Assembly (NCBI GenBank): GCA_021399435.1
Contig: JAJTUP010000020.1
Span: 62,001-126,000 of the forward strand
DNA: 64,000 nucleotides
Reading direction: 5' to 3'
Source: Diaporthe sp. PMI_573
Lineage: Eukaryota > Ascomycota > Sordariomycetes > Diaporthales > Diaporthaceae
Each line of letters opens with the position of its first letter. The stretch's first letter is position 1. This document shows, one piece after another, positions 11,962 through 22,148 of this stretch. The notes under the pieces are model-generated. The model saw only the letters and a program-made list of their open reading frames with translations. It had not been told where the DNA came from and ran no database searches. The position numbers and the translations under genes are program-made.

Positions 11962-13877
11962 ATCCCAGAGAGAGAATGTCCTCCACATAGAGGGAGCAAA
12001 AGTGACTGGGACATCGAAAAGGGATCGATGATTTAGATAGATTTTAGACTTGCACAACCTACTTGATAGAGGCTTTGCGCATGTTTACAATTTTGTATAC
12101 TAGAGCCAACTTCGCTAGACTTTATGGTCTTGGTCCAACAAAAGACGGACGAAACATGCATGGTCGGTTAAGCTTCCGCTTATTGTGAGCTGCTCAATGA
12201 ATGTTACGGTACGTATATGTGTAAGCCACGGTAATGATCTCGGCATTGCAACGTCCTCCTTTTATAGTTGGTGTTATGGCGCAACAGGCTTTCTTGTTCG
12301 TTCCATGACAATGAAGGGCCGTGGAGACGGGATGGTATCTGCTTCCAATGTTTACAACTAGAGAGGATACCACTTCGTACCAACTAGTTCTTCCGAAATG
12401 GAGGACCTCTGAAGCACTTGAGTTCCATGTCTCACCATATCCTCGGCCGGTCGAATGACGAATCAACGTATTGCAGAAATTCCACAGAGGCTTCAGAGGT
12501 TTAGCCTCTGCCTCAGAACTGGAGGAAGAGTATATTTGAGGTGCGTCACCCACGGATTCAATCCGAGTAGATCGGGACGGCCAGACTCGCATCATGTGTA
12601 GCTTTCATACGGAACACCGCCAGTAGACCCCGGGGGGGAGTTATGTAAAAACGTTGCATAACATGGCTGTTTCAGAGATTTCTTCAAGCCGTTAGAGTCA
12701 CACGAGAGAAGATACAGTGAAGGGCAGGATAAAGGCCAAGGAACGCAGCTCTGACGTGAGCACAAATCATATCCGCTCGGCAAGGGGAACCCGAGTTGGA
12801 AAACCAAGATCGACCCGCAAGACCCGGAAGAATAACGCCAAAGCAGCACGCGTGTGGAGTGTAACCCCAGATCTTGACAGTGTCGACCAAGAGATGCAAA
12901 AGCGATAACAAACACTTGTCACTGAAGGGGATTATGGCGATGTCCCCCTCCCCCGCTGCTGTATGACCAGCCCCAGGTGCCTTCGAGCATGGCATCATGT
13001 GATCGATTGGGTGTTCACGCTGTGGGTAGACCGGCGGGCTCTCGACGGTACCAAGTAGTGCTAGAGCACATTTCTCGTGGCCACATGTGACAAGGACAGT
13101 CACAGCATCCGGACCGCCGACACAAACAGTCCGAGTCTCACCTAGGCTAGGCACCCAGAGGCCGTCCGTCCGTCTAGTCTCGTCTCTACCTCTCCGATCC
13201 AGCCAGCCAGACTGCCGCCGCCCGTGGCGCCCATGAAACGGGACAGTGCATTTCGGCCTTAGCCATAACCCATCCTCCGTGTTCTCGTGCGGCGGGCGGG
13301 CTCCTGTCTTCTTCAACAACGATGTAGCGTGTGTGACCACAACGGCGTTCTCCGCCTGTTCCATTCGCTTCGGGCTTCCACAGAAACCACAACCTAGCGG
13401 CAAGATGCAGCGGCGATCATCTTTGCAGACCCATGTCACGAGCACGACACCCCTCCTGCTTCCACCGTGGAAACAGAAGATAACACCTGTAGCGCAGTGG
13501 CTAACCGTCTGCCACGAGATCGTCGTAGGCAATGAGTCGGCTTAGTTGGGTCTAAACCACCCCCCTGTGGCACCATCGAAAAAGCGATATCGTGCTTATT
13601 TGGTACAGACGAGTGCTTGGGAATAGTATACATGATGTAGCATGGTAGTCAGTGTGGTTGTGTTGATAATTTATTTGTTTTAATTGACGACCTGGTGTTT
13701 TGTGCACACACCAAGACTTGGATTTTATATGGGCGGAGCGAAATCTTGGTTATCCATTCGGTGGTCTTGCACGGTACAATATACCTCCCGGCACAGCTTG
13801 GGACATGTCGATTTCTATCACTGACGTACATACCGAATAGCCCCGCGCCCTGTGAGATAGAGACCGTGAAACTGCAA
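11962..13877. other. Intergenic between convergent genes, no supported gene
   Basis: Contains a 282-codon open frame on the minus strand (12684-13532) with unlike-protein composition (rich in C, G, H, R) and no recognisable motif, which I do not accept as a gene. Nothing else identified. Confidence 0.5.
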
Positions 13878-16800
13878 CTAGTTCTCTGCCACGCGAAAAA
13901 TCAAGGACCCTGGTAGCGTCTCCTGTGTCGCCCGGGCGATAGCGCGAAGCATGCGCATGTTTGCCTCTAGGGTTGTATCCGAGATGCCATGGATAGCAAC
14001 GCCTCGTCGGTCCGGAACCAAGATGACATGGAGACAGCCGGCCTGGGCTGCTTGATAACGTGAGTGGTTCCAGGTCTCGCCGTCGATGCACAGATCGGGG
14101 AATTCATATCGTTGACCTTGATCAAGGCCCCCGTATCGCAGAACTTGGACGGGCTCGGTGTGCTGCGAGTTGAGGCGAACGATGTCACCTACGGTATCCG
14201 GACTGGCCACACGTATGCCGGATAAGCCAAAGCTGGGCAGGTTGAACAACGACAGCGCCCGTTCCTTGTAGAAGGCGACGCGTGGATGCGAGACAAAGTT
14301 GATCCTTCTGTGGTAGGCGATGGAGGCAACAAAGATGGAGAGTGCGTTCATCGTGAGCATTGCCCTCGTGATAGATAGATGAGGCGTCGAATGCTGCACG
14401 GGAACTGTACTAGTAGCCTCGAGGAAGGATTCGTCGCTGGAGCCATCAGCCACGTGGGCCTCGGAGTTGACAATCTTCGGGGGGTTGACGGCGACGATAG
14501 CCTTGTCGCTCGCATGCGCACTTCTGACATCAACTTTTGGATTGAAGCCGTCGGCCTTGGCACCCAGAGCTTGTTCGATCAGCTGTATAACGAGGTTTTC
14601 CATTGCAGGCGTTCGTATGGCAGCGTCGACGTGGACGCTGAGACGGCTCGTATTGTTCAGGGCCACCGAGGAAGCCGTTGGCAGTAGGCTCCGGCCAACG
14701 TCATGGCGGGAGCGCACATACTCCTGATATATGCGATGCGTATCGTCCATACCAAGCAAGATAGCCAACGATAGAAACATCGGGATCGAATGGGGAACGC
14801 TGAACAGAGCGTTGATAGCACTGTGGCCCGGCACATTGACGGGAATAAACTCGGCATCGTCCCAGGTGTGCTTGCCCCTCGAGCGCAGGACGGCCTCACC
14901 GCACTCCGTATCAAGCACTTGCTGATAAGTGTCGGTCATCCAGACGAAGTGATTGCGGTAGTCTAGTCCGGCACCGTCGAAGAGCTCGCGCAGCGTATCC
15001 ATGAGCATCACAGTCTCGATGGTCGTGCCCGATTGGCTAATACCAATGCAGACGGTGGATTCAAGCCGAATAGTCGCCAAGAGAGCGCTGAGCGCTACTG
15101 GATCAAGCGTTTGCAAGACGTGGTAAGACTCTGAGGGTGCCAGCTCCTTCACGAGAGCCATCATGAAGCCCCAAGCACCGGTTCCAACCCAGATATAGTG
15201 CTTCTTGGCTCGTAGAGCACGCGTACGAAGGGCGGGCTGGACGGCTCTGCAGATGTTGTCCCAGGAAGGGGGGTTGACAAAGCCCAGAATGGGCCTGCCG
15301 CCTTCGAGAGCGAGGTCATCAACCTGGCTCGGTGGGAGGTTGGCTTGGGCCTCGAAATAGCGCCACGGAAGTTCCTCAGTAGGCTCGGGTCGAGGGTCAT
15401 CGCTCCCGGCGGACTTTGCGCTGCGAGTCATATCTATAACGACCCGCCCTACGTCTGACCCCATGCGTGCCATCATCTTGGGTACCTCGCTGAGAGAGAC
15501 GGTATGGGACACAATGCGCCCAAATGATAGCTTGTGCTCCTCAATCATCTTGGCCGACTCCATGACATGAGATTCTCGGCTTCCTCGATGCCCTGCCAGT
15601 TCCAGGGACTTCCCCTTGACACAAATTCGCTCCACTTTCCAGCCTGTGCGAATCGGCCATACAGGCACTTTGCTGTCACCAGCGTCGAGAACGTCGCTGG
15701 AAAGGAAACCCCCAAACAGGTAGACGCAACCGCCAGGGTTGGCGTAGTCGAGCGCCTCTTGAGCTACTGTCTTCGCCTGGCCCAGGGATACGCAGACCAC
15801 GACGACGTCGACGCCCTCGCCTTGGGAAACTCGCTGGATCTGCGCAGCCATATCGTCCGGTACGAAGGCGTGTTCTGGCTTCACGATGCCCTGCGCTATG
15901 GCAGAGTCGAGGCGTGCTCTGGACCTGTTGGCGAGAAAGACGTTGGCAGCGATGTCCGAATTGACAACCGCAAAGAGCTGGCCTAACGCCCCTGCACCGA
16001 CGATGAGTATGTTCTTTCCTGCCGCACGCTTCTTGATGCATTCTTGGGCGGCCAGCACGCACGACAACGGCTCGATGAGTGTATGAGTTACCGTAGGTGC
16101 CGGGGTGCTCAGAGGAAGCACCTGACGGCGATCGATGAACTCTTGGCCAAACTTGATGTACTCCTGAAAGAGCCCTTCACGGTTGTGGCCAATCTTCTCG
16201 TGGTCGTCCAGCGGGTTGTTCGGCAACAGGACAAAGCTGTCGCCGGGTAGCAGACCCCTAACCTGACTACCGACCTCGACGACCTGGCAGACTCCTTCAT
16301 GGCCGAGGACGGTAGGTTCCAAGCCCCTCTCCCCACGCAGGATTTGAAGATCAGTCGAACAGATGCCGGCGTAGAGGACCTTGGCGAGGACCTCAAGGGT
16401 GCCGCATCGAGCTAGGGGGCGAGATACGACGGCCAGTGACGGAGCGCCGATGGGCTTCTCAATGGCAAGGTACTGACCTTGCAGGTGCTGTATCAGGTTG
16501 CCCATGCCGACCAGCCCGTCATTGTCATCTGAGGGTCCAATCCGTACAAGACTGGTCAAGTCCGCGTCTGTCCAGCCGCTGAAAAACCCCGTGGTGTGCA
16601 GGAAGCGGCGTAGCTGCTGCTGAAGCGCTGGCAGGTACGCACCTTTAGCCGTCTTCGTCACGAACCCGCCCGTGATTATGAACTTCTCCAGGCCGAGGTC
16701 CGCCGAAAGCTGCAGGATACGTAGCGCCAGAGGATACACGACCTCGCCGAGGACACGAACGGCGAGTGGGTGTCGCGAGGCGATGCCGCGACGCAGCCAC

Positions 16801-19800
16801 TCGTCCGTGACATCTGCCGCGTCGACGCCAAACTTGCTCGCCAGTCTCCGCGCTTGGCGCAGGGTACCGCGGCCCGAGCTATAGGAGCACAGGTCGGCGA
16901 GGTTTCCGCAAGGGCATACCGGAACATCGGCCTCGTCGGCGATCCTGAGGGAGAACGCATCGCCTTGTTTGGCCGCGGTTGCGAGCTGCTGCGCGTCGAT
17001 GTTGTGCGCGTTGCCACCCGTCAGGGTAGCAAGCACGGATTGTGAAAACTCTTCTGGGTACATGAGCGCCTGAGACATCGCCATGCGTACCATGTTGTCG
17101 ACGGCCCGAGGCTCGACAAGGACGTGGCCCATTTCGCCACCCGTGCCATGAGCGCCGACGTCGAGCTTGTCGGGGGTGTCGAGCTGGAGATTGAAGACTT
17201 TGTTGCTGAGACCGGAGCTGACTGTGATGAGACAGAATCGTCCTTCGTCTTTGTATCTCCAAGCAGCGGCAGAGATGTCGTTCACTATTAGGATGCGCAG
17301 TCCAGGGAGGCGCTTCGAGAGCGCGAGCTGAATGTCGTAGCCTTTGGCGGCCTCGCCCCAGAAGATGCTGGCATCCCGAACAACGCCGTCGGAGACTACC
17401 GCGCCAAAAGAGATGCCGAGGTCGCGCAGAGAGAGCTCCGGATGAGAGCCCGCCATGTCTTCCGTCGCCTGGACAATGGTGTTGATGAGGCGATCCTGGA
17501 GCTCGGCGAGGGAGCTGTGTGGCGATGTGTGCTTACTCGGGCTGGGCACACATGATATGTCGATCAGTCCTTGCTGTGTCATGATTGCGGTGCGCATATA
17601 CGTCGAACCAATGTCGAGAACGAGGGCTGGTCTACCTCGAGGGCTGTATTTGTTGGCGACCGAGTCCCGATTGCCTTGGTCACGGCCGTTTCGAACCAAC
17701 GAGTCCCGGTGGCCGAGGCCACCTCTCGCGGTGCGTTTAAAGCCCTCTCGGAAGGGTACAAAGTCCCGGCCCAGCAACTTCCGAGCAAAGGCAACGTCCA
17801 GCCGGATTGGCGTCCGAGGTACACCGTCAAAAGCCTGAACCGGGTGAGCTCGGCCATCGGCGCGAGCTTCTTCGCCCGCCAGCCTCCAGACCTCCTCTAA
17901 GCTGACGTCTTCTCCCGATGCCGCATCGTAGACCCCCGCGAACGTGTAAGCTTTGAGCAGCAGCTCGCTGAGGTCATCCATGTAGATGAAGTCGCGAATC
18001 TCGGCCTCCTCCTTGCGACCGGGCACGGGATTCACCGCCCTCGACACAAATCCACGGCGAAACCCAGGCCCGTAAACGCCCGAGATTCGCAACAGAGAGT
18101 GCCGGGGCAGTGAAGACAACAAGACTTCGCCGAGGCGCTTGGATATCTCATAAGTGTTGTGACCAGGCGGCAGCGGACGCGAGGCCAATAGCTTATGTGC
18201 CAGGCCGTCGAGCGTCTCGGTGTAGTCGGGCTCAGAAAGGAGCATGCCCTCGTGCGAGTGATAGAACTCGGCCGCGTGTTGGATCCACTCGTTCACAGCG
18301 GGGTCGTCCTCGAGCAGGTGGACTCGCTGAGACGAAGGGTAAACGACGGTGACGTCCCATTCCCGCCCCGCCTGCTTGATGACTGACGCTATGATTCCCT
18401 GGCCGAAGCCGTTAAGAGCGATGACCTGTGCGGCATCCTCGGGCTTCGTGCTGAGGCTGACGATGGCTGCCATGTTGTAGAGAACGTCGACGTCTCGCAG
18501 CATAGCCTCGAGATTTGCCCTATCGAGGGGGTGGCCCGGCAAGACGCGCATCGCGGCGCTGGTCCGACGCTTCAGCAGCTGGAGAGATGATGTTCTTACA
18601 GATGCAGTTACTTCGACGCCCTTTTCGGCGAGATACTGTGCCAAGTTCGAACCAATGTCGCCTGAGGCGCCGATGACGGCGGCTCTGAGAGGAGAGGGGT
18701 GTGATGAAGCTGTGGAGACTGTCAATGACGACGATGATGACGACGGCGATGTTGATGGCGATGACGCCGACTCGATAGCTGGCGAGGTCGAAGACAATAG
18801 CTTGTTCGGAAGTCGCTGTCGTCCCTCCTCGGCCTTGTCGGGGTTCTGCAGCCTCTCGTTGCTCCAAGAAAATAGTAATAGCACCACATCCTCGAGCATC
18901 GTCTCGCTTATATCAGATATCTCGTCTATGAATCCACCCTTGCCGATCCCCTCGGGCACCGCGAGCCACAGCTTCCCATCCTTATGCTCGATGCCATCTG
19001 TCGATATCTTCTTCCAGACCGTACCGACATCGCAGTCGGTCGCGATTGGCAGCCCGAGACGAATCAGGCACTCCAGGGTCTGTTCCAGGTCGGACTCGGA
19101 GAACTTTCCCTTGAGATGGGCCAGAGATGATGAGATGGCCATCCCCATGCTCACGCATTCGCCGTGCGGAATCGTGAAGCCAGCCAGCGACTCGATGATG
19201 TGGCCAAATTCGTGCCCAAAGTCGACTATCCGAATGAGCGAGTCCTCCCGCAGATTGGGCTGCAGCTCCTCCAGCATCGTCCGTATCGATATGTAGATGA
19301 CTTCATCCGTGTACTCATTGATGGCGAGATCTGTCTGATGCTCACGAATCACGTCGAACAGCCTTCGGCTCTTGACCAGAGCCATCTTGATAGCCTCGGC
19401 CAGCCCGCAGGCATACTCGCGGGGCGGTAGCGTCGGAAGAAACGTCCTCGCGTCGTTGAGACATGCTACGGGGGCATAGTAACCTCCGATGAAGTTCTTG
19501 TGGGAGCCAAAGTTGACGCCCACCTTGACGCCCACCCCGGCGTCGATCATGCCCACGAGCGTCGTGGGGATGCGCAGATACGGCGTGCCTCCCTTGTACA
19601 GCTGTGCTGCAAACCCGACGACGTCCATGATGGTGCCGCCACCGATGGCAACGAACAAGTCACGACGAGTCAGGCCAAAGTCGAGCGCGCAATCCACCAC
19701 CTTCATTGTGCTCGTCGTGTCTTTCCCAATACTGGAGACGTGCATGGCCAGAAGACGGAAGTCGGCTCGCCCATGGAAATAGCTGCGGACCAGGTCGGTC

Positions 19801-21236
19801 ACACGGCTTCCCAGATGGGCATCTACCACAGCCAGGACCCTCTTGCCGGAGCAATAGCCGTGGAGTGTTGGATTGCTGAAGTGGAAGAGATCCGGCACCG
19901 ACGCAACGTGGTATCGCACCGTGAGGGGCGACTGGGAGACCAGCTCATCGGCAGGGGCATCAGTGCCGTTCTCCCTCCGGTTCAGGTCGATGCCCTCCAC
20001 CTTACAGTGCTTCTCGATTGCCGAGCCTGCGGCGCAGAGGTCCGTCGAACTGAAGCTCTTGGCTAGGTCGAGGTCAACACGTTTTCCAAGGAAGGTTCCG
20101 ACAACTGCTTCGCCATGCTCTCCGACGAACCGGGTCATGCATTCCCAGAGCCGCTCAGAATCTAGCTCATCATCATACACGGGCAGGCTGGCATGCTTGA
20201 AGAGCTTCAGAACACGCTCAAGTTCGGCGGCTGTCACCCTGTCGCGCAGGAACAGGAGAGAGCAGGTGACAGCTGTGCCGATAGCTGTCGATTCCGCATG
20301 GTCATAGTAGCCCGCAGCCTCCTTCACGCTGGCTACAGCAGCCTCGACGCCCAGCGTCGAGCCTGAGCCCCGCTGCGTGTTCGCCAGCGAGGAGCACGCT
20401 TCCCAGGCGGCCGAGACGAGAAATGATGCTGCAGTCTCGTCGGTGGCGGAAGCGAACTGTCCGACAAGCGTCTCGACATGGTCCAGAAGCTCACCGCCCT
20501 GAACGGCGGCAATGCTGACGACTTCGGCCAGCCCCTTGCGGATATCCGCCTTGTCCAAGGAGTCGGCGATGAAGCTTGGGTCGCAAAGGCTAGCGATGGG
20601 GGGGTGAGACAAGGCGAAGAGGTCTTCGCAGATGTTGGTCGGCTCTTGATAAGGATGATGATTTATGCTGACCTTGTCGAGGCAGGAGGAGCAGTGGATC
20701 AGGCCTGTTAGATCCGTTGGTATCAAAATCCATGGCGTCGATCGCCGATAGATGCCCGCAGCGAACCCAACAACGTCGAGGCTGTCCTTGTCTCCGATCG
20801 CCACAAACAAATCCCTGCGACGAAGGGCGAGGTGCTCAGCGGCCGCCACGACCTTGTATACTTGGGTAATATCTTTGTGGGTGGGTGAGTCGATGGAAAG
20901 TCGCAAGATATGATGGTCCTCGAGGAGGCCTCGTTCTCTACACCGGTTAAAGTACTCATCAATCTTGTCCTGCTGCGCTCGAGGCAACCGATCGCTCACG
21001 ACTACACAAGCTTTGCGCTTTGCCAAGTCCGGGCCTCGACTAAAGTAGCTGGCGAGGCGAGAGGGCGGTTTGGTCTGGTCTCCCAAGTCGAACAGTCCGT
21101 CAACTCTCGCCGTCGGGACGCGGACATGGAGCTCGCTGATGAGCTCTGAGCCAGAGTTCCCGTGCCGGTCGACCCAGTCGTGGACACCTGGAGTGGGAGG
21201 GACTTCGGATGACGTACCCATCTTTGGTCGGTACAC
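13878..21236 (-). CDS. Six-domain cyclitol-type megaenzyme: tandem sugar phosphate cyclase, SDR, ROK kinase, MDR dehydrogenase, PGI/SIS-like
   Basis: One 2452-codon frame without introns. Domains, approximate residues: degenerate cyclase 25-400; cyclase 440-810 with GGGT at 532-535 and metal ligands Glu614, His675 and His691 (His679 also kept), the spacing of dehydroquinate synthase; Ser-rich linker 812-845; extended SDR 850-1160 with GASGDIG (Gly856) and Tyr1029/Lys1033; ROK kinase 1203-1585 with DIGST (Asp1208), catalytic Asp1320 in VNDIS and CPCG at 1441-1444; zinc-type MDR 1590-1938 with Cys1626, His1646, Glu1647 and Glu1722; PGI/SIS-like 1960-2452 with SQSGTT at 2067-2072. Sugar phosphate cyclases convert heptulose phosphates to cyclitols or dehydroquinate. 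PTTLVGMIDAGVGVKVGVN and MLEELQPNL look closer to valiolone-synthase-type enzymes than to AROM, whose partner domains are absent. Combined with kinase, epimerase and dehydrogenase, a C7-cyclitol route is the best inference. The true start may be Met6 (21221). Confidence 0.9.
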   Translation of the reverse strand: MYRPKMGTSSEVPPTPGVHDWVDRHGNSGSELISELHVRVPTARVDGLFDLGDQTKPPSRLASYFSRGPDLAKRKACVVVSDRLPRAQQDKIDEYFNRCRERGLLEDHHILRLSIDSPTHKDITQVYKVVAAAEHLALRRRDLFVAIGDKDSLDVVGFAAGIYRRSTPWILIPTDLTGLIHCSSCLDKVSINHHPYQEPTNICEDLFALSHPPIASLCDPSFIADSLDKADIRKGLAEVVSIAAVQGGELLDHVETLVGQFASATDETAASFLVSAAWEACSSLANTQRGSGSTLGVEAAVASVKEAAGYYDHAESTAIGTAVTCSLLFLRDRVTAAELERVLKLFKHASLPVYDDELDSERLWECMTRFVGEHGEAVVGTFLGKRVDLDLAKSFSSTDLCAAGSAIEKHCKVEGIDLNRRENGTDAPADELVSQSPLTVRYHVASVPDLFHFSNPTLHGYCSGKRVLAVVDAHLGSRVTDLVRSYFHGRADFRLLAMHVSSIGKDTTSTMKVVDCALDFGLTRRDLFVAIGGGTIMDVVGFAAQLYKGGTPYLRIPTTLVGMIDAGVGVKVGVNFGSHKNFIGGYYAPVACLNDARTFLPTLPPREYACGLAEAIKMALVKSRRLFDVIREHQTDLAINEYTDEVIYISIRTMLEELQPNLREDSLIRIVDFGHEFGHIIESLAGFTIPHGECVSMGMAISSSLAHLKGKFSESDLEQTLECLIRLGLPIATDCDVGTVWKKISTDGIEHKDGKLWLAVPEGIGKGGFIDEISDISETMLEDVVLLLFSWSNERLQNPDKAEEGRQRLPNKLLSSTSPAIESASSPSTSPSSSSSSLTVSTASSHPSPLRAAVIGASGDIGSNLAQYLAEKGVEVTASVRTSSLQLLKRRTSAAMRVLPGHPLDRANLEAMLRDVDVLYNMAAIVSLSTKPEDAAQVIALNGFGQGIIASVIKQAGREWDVTVVYPSSQRVHLLEDDPAVNEWIQHAAEFYHSHEGMLLSEPDYTETLDGLAHKLLASRPLPPGHNTYEISKRLGEVLLSSLPRHSLLRISGVYGPGFRRGFVSRAVNPVPGRKEEAEIRDFIYMDDLSELLLKAYTFAGVYDAASGEDVSLEEVWRLAGEEARADGRAHPVQAFDGVPRTPIRLDVAFARKLLGRDFVPFREGFKRTARGGLGHRDSLVRNGRDQGNRDSVANKYSPRGRPALVLDIGSTYMRTAIMTQQGLIDISCVPSPSKHTSPHSSLAELQDRLINTIVQATEDMAGSHPELSLRDLGISFGAVVSDGVVRDASIFWGEAAKGYDIQLALSKRLPGLRILIVNDISAAAWRYKDEGRFCLITVSSGLSNKVFNLQLDTPDKLDVGAHGTGGEMGHVLVEPRAVDNMVRMAMSQALMYPEEFSQSVLATLTGGNAHNIDAQQLATAAKQGDAFSLRIADEADVPVCPCGNLADLCSYSSGRGTLRQARRLASKFGVDAADVTDEWLRRGIASRHPLAVRVLGEVVYPLALRILQLSADLGLEKFIITGGFVTKTAKGAYLPALQQQLRRFLHTTGFFSGWTDADLTSLVRIGPSDDNDGLVGMGNLIQHLQGQYLAIEKPIGAPSLAVVSRPLARCGTLEVLAKVLYAGICSTDLQILRGERGLEPTVLGHEGVCQVVEVGSQVRGLLPGDSFVLLPNNPLDDHEKIGHNREGLFQEYIKFGQEFIDRRQVLPLSTPAPTVTHTLIEPLSCVLAAQECIKKRAAGKNILIVGAGALGQLFAVVNSDIAANVFLANRSRARLDSAIAQGIVKPEHAFVPDDMAAQIQRVSQGEGVDVVVVCVSLGQAKTVAQEALDYANPGGCVYLFGGFLSSDVLDAGDSKVPVWPIRTGWKVERICVKGKSLELAGHRGSRESHVMESAKMIEEHKLSFGRIVSHTVSLSEVPKMMARMGSDVGRVVIDMTRSAKSAGSDDPRPEPTEELPWRYFEAQANLPPSQVDDLALEGGRPILGFVNPPSWDNICRAVQPALRTRALRAKKHYIWVGTGAWGFMMALVKELAPSESYHVLQTLDPVALSALLATIRLESTVCIGISQSGTTIETVMLMDTLRELFDGAGLDYRNHFVWMTDTYQQVLDTECGEAVLRSRGKHTWDDAEFIPVNVPGHSAINALFSVPHSIPMFLSLAILLGMDDTHRIYQEYVRSRHDVGRSLLPTASSVALNNTSRLSVHVDAAIRTPAMENLVIQLIEQALGAKADGFNPKVDVRSAHASDKAIVAVNPPKIVNSEAHVADGSSDESFLEATSTVPVQHSTPHLSITRAMLTMNALSIFVASIAYHRRINFVSHPRVAFYKERALSLFNLPSFGLSGIRVASPDTVGDIVRLNSQHTEPVQVLRYGGLDQGQRYEFPDLCIDGETWNHSRYQAAQAGCLHVILVPDRRGVAIHGISDTTLEANMRMLRAIARATQETLPGSLIFRVAEN

Positions 21237-22148
21237 GGCTGGTCGCTTTCTTTTGCCTCAAATGTGTCAAAATATATATAGATAGATATCGAAAGGGCGG
21301 CTTGGTTTGGTTGTTCTATCTAGTGATGAGATTATGACCTGACCTACTTCCTTGGTCGCGGCTCTCTTATATATGCGTATGTATACTCACATATGTATAC
21401 ATGTATATTTAAATCTACCCATACCTTCAACTGCTCATCTGCTTCAGCTCTCTTCCCAATTCTTTGTCGTTTCACTACAGATACAACTTCACTTTTCGTG
21501 AACCAATTCACTTCCAAATCAAGTCTCCATTCAAGAGTAAGGGAGGAGGGTGACCGAGCATCCTTGCAGATCGACAGAACACGCTGGCCAGAGGCCAGAG
21601 TGCACACGATACCTTCATCGGGCTTGCCTCAAATAACGCGGCAGTCGAGGTTCGTGAAAGGATTGGGCACAGGACTCTTGAACGCCGGTACGTGCCGACT
21701 TGGCCAGCTTGGCCACGATGCAGACGGGCTTGACTGCCATAACGGGTCGATCGATGCAGTCCGTAATCAAAGAGACACCAGAGTCAGATGGATGTGATGA
21801 ACATGGTTCTGTAGTGCTTTTGGAAGCAGTTTCGGCAGTGTTTTGCAAAGTAACTTTGTCGTCGACTCGTGTGTGACACGCAATGGACCAGAGATTGATC
21901 TGCAAAATCCCGCCAACCATGATCAGACAGCTGCATCGTCTGCTGCGGGGCATTGCCGCCAGAGAATTCTCCTTGGTAGATAAGAACGCATCTTTTCATC
22001 ACTGTCAAGTTGGTAGCCATCGCACCATCGTCTTTCCATCTGTAACTGCGGCTGCACCCGGCCCAGTACCAACGCATAACCGGTACCTTCCCTTGTCCCT
22101 AGGACTGTTGCGACTCTTGCTACATCGCGGCCCCCTCCTTAGCCTGCT
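21237..22148. promoter_or_regulatory. Bidirectional promoter region between megaenzyme and HAD phosphatase
   Basis: This 0.9 kb gap separates two divergently transcribed genes and so must hold both promoters. A TATA-like run (AATATATATA at 21271-21280) lies about 35-45 nt upstream of the first ATG of the giant gene on its strand. That is close for a fungal TATA box and would fit a very short leader or use of the second Met. Co-regulation of the two genes is inferred from this layout only. Confidence 0.5.

Noticed and set aside
12684..13532. 282-codon minus-strand open frame
   Set aside because: Composition is unlike a protein, no motif, no splice context; probably chance in ordinary GC DNA.
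13486..13562. tRNA-like stretch TAGCGCAGTGGC
   Set aside because: A-box resemblance only; the supposed B box (GGTCTAAACC) and acceptor stem do not fit.
13878..21236. Reading the giant gene as a pentafunctional AROM protein
   Set aside because: Only the first-step fold is shared; EPSP synthase, shikimate kinase, type I dehydroquinase and shikimate dehydrogenase domains are not seen.
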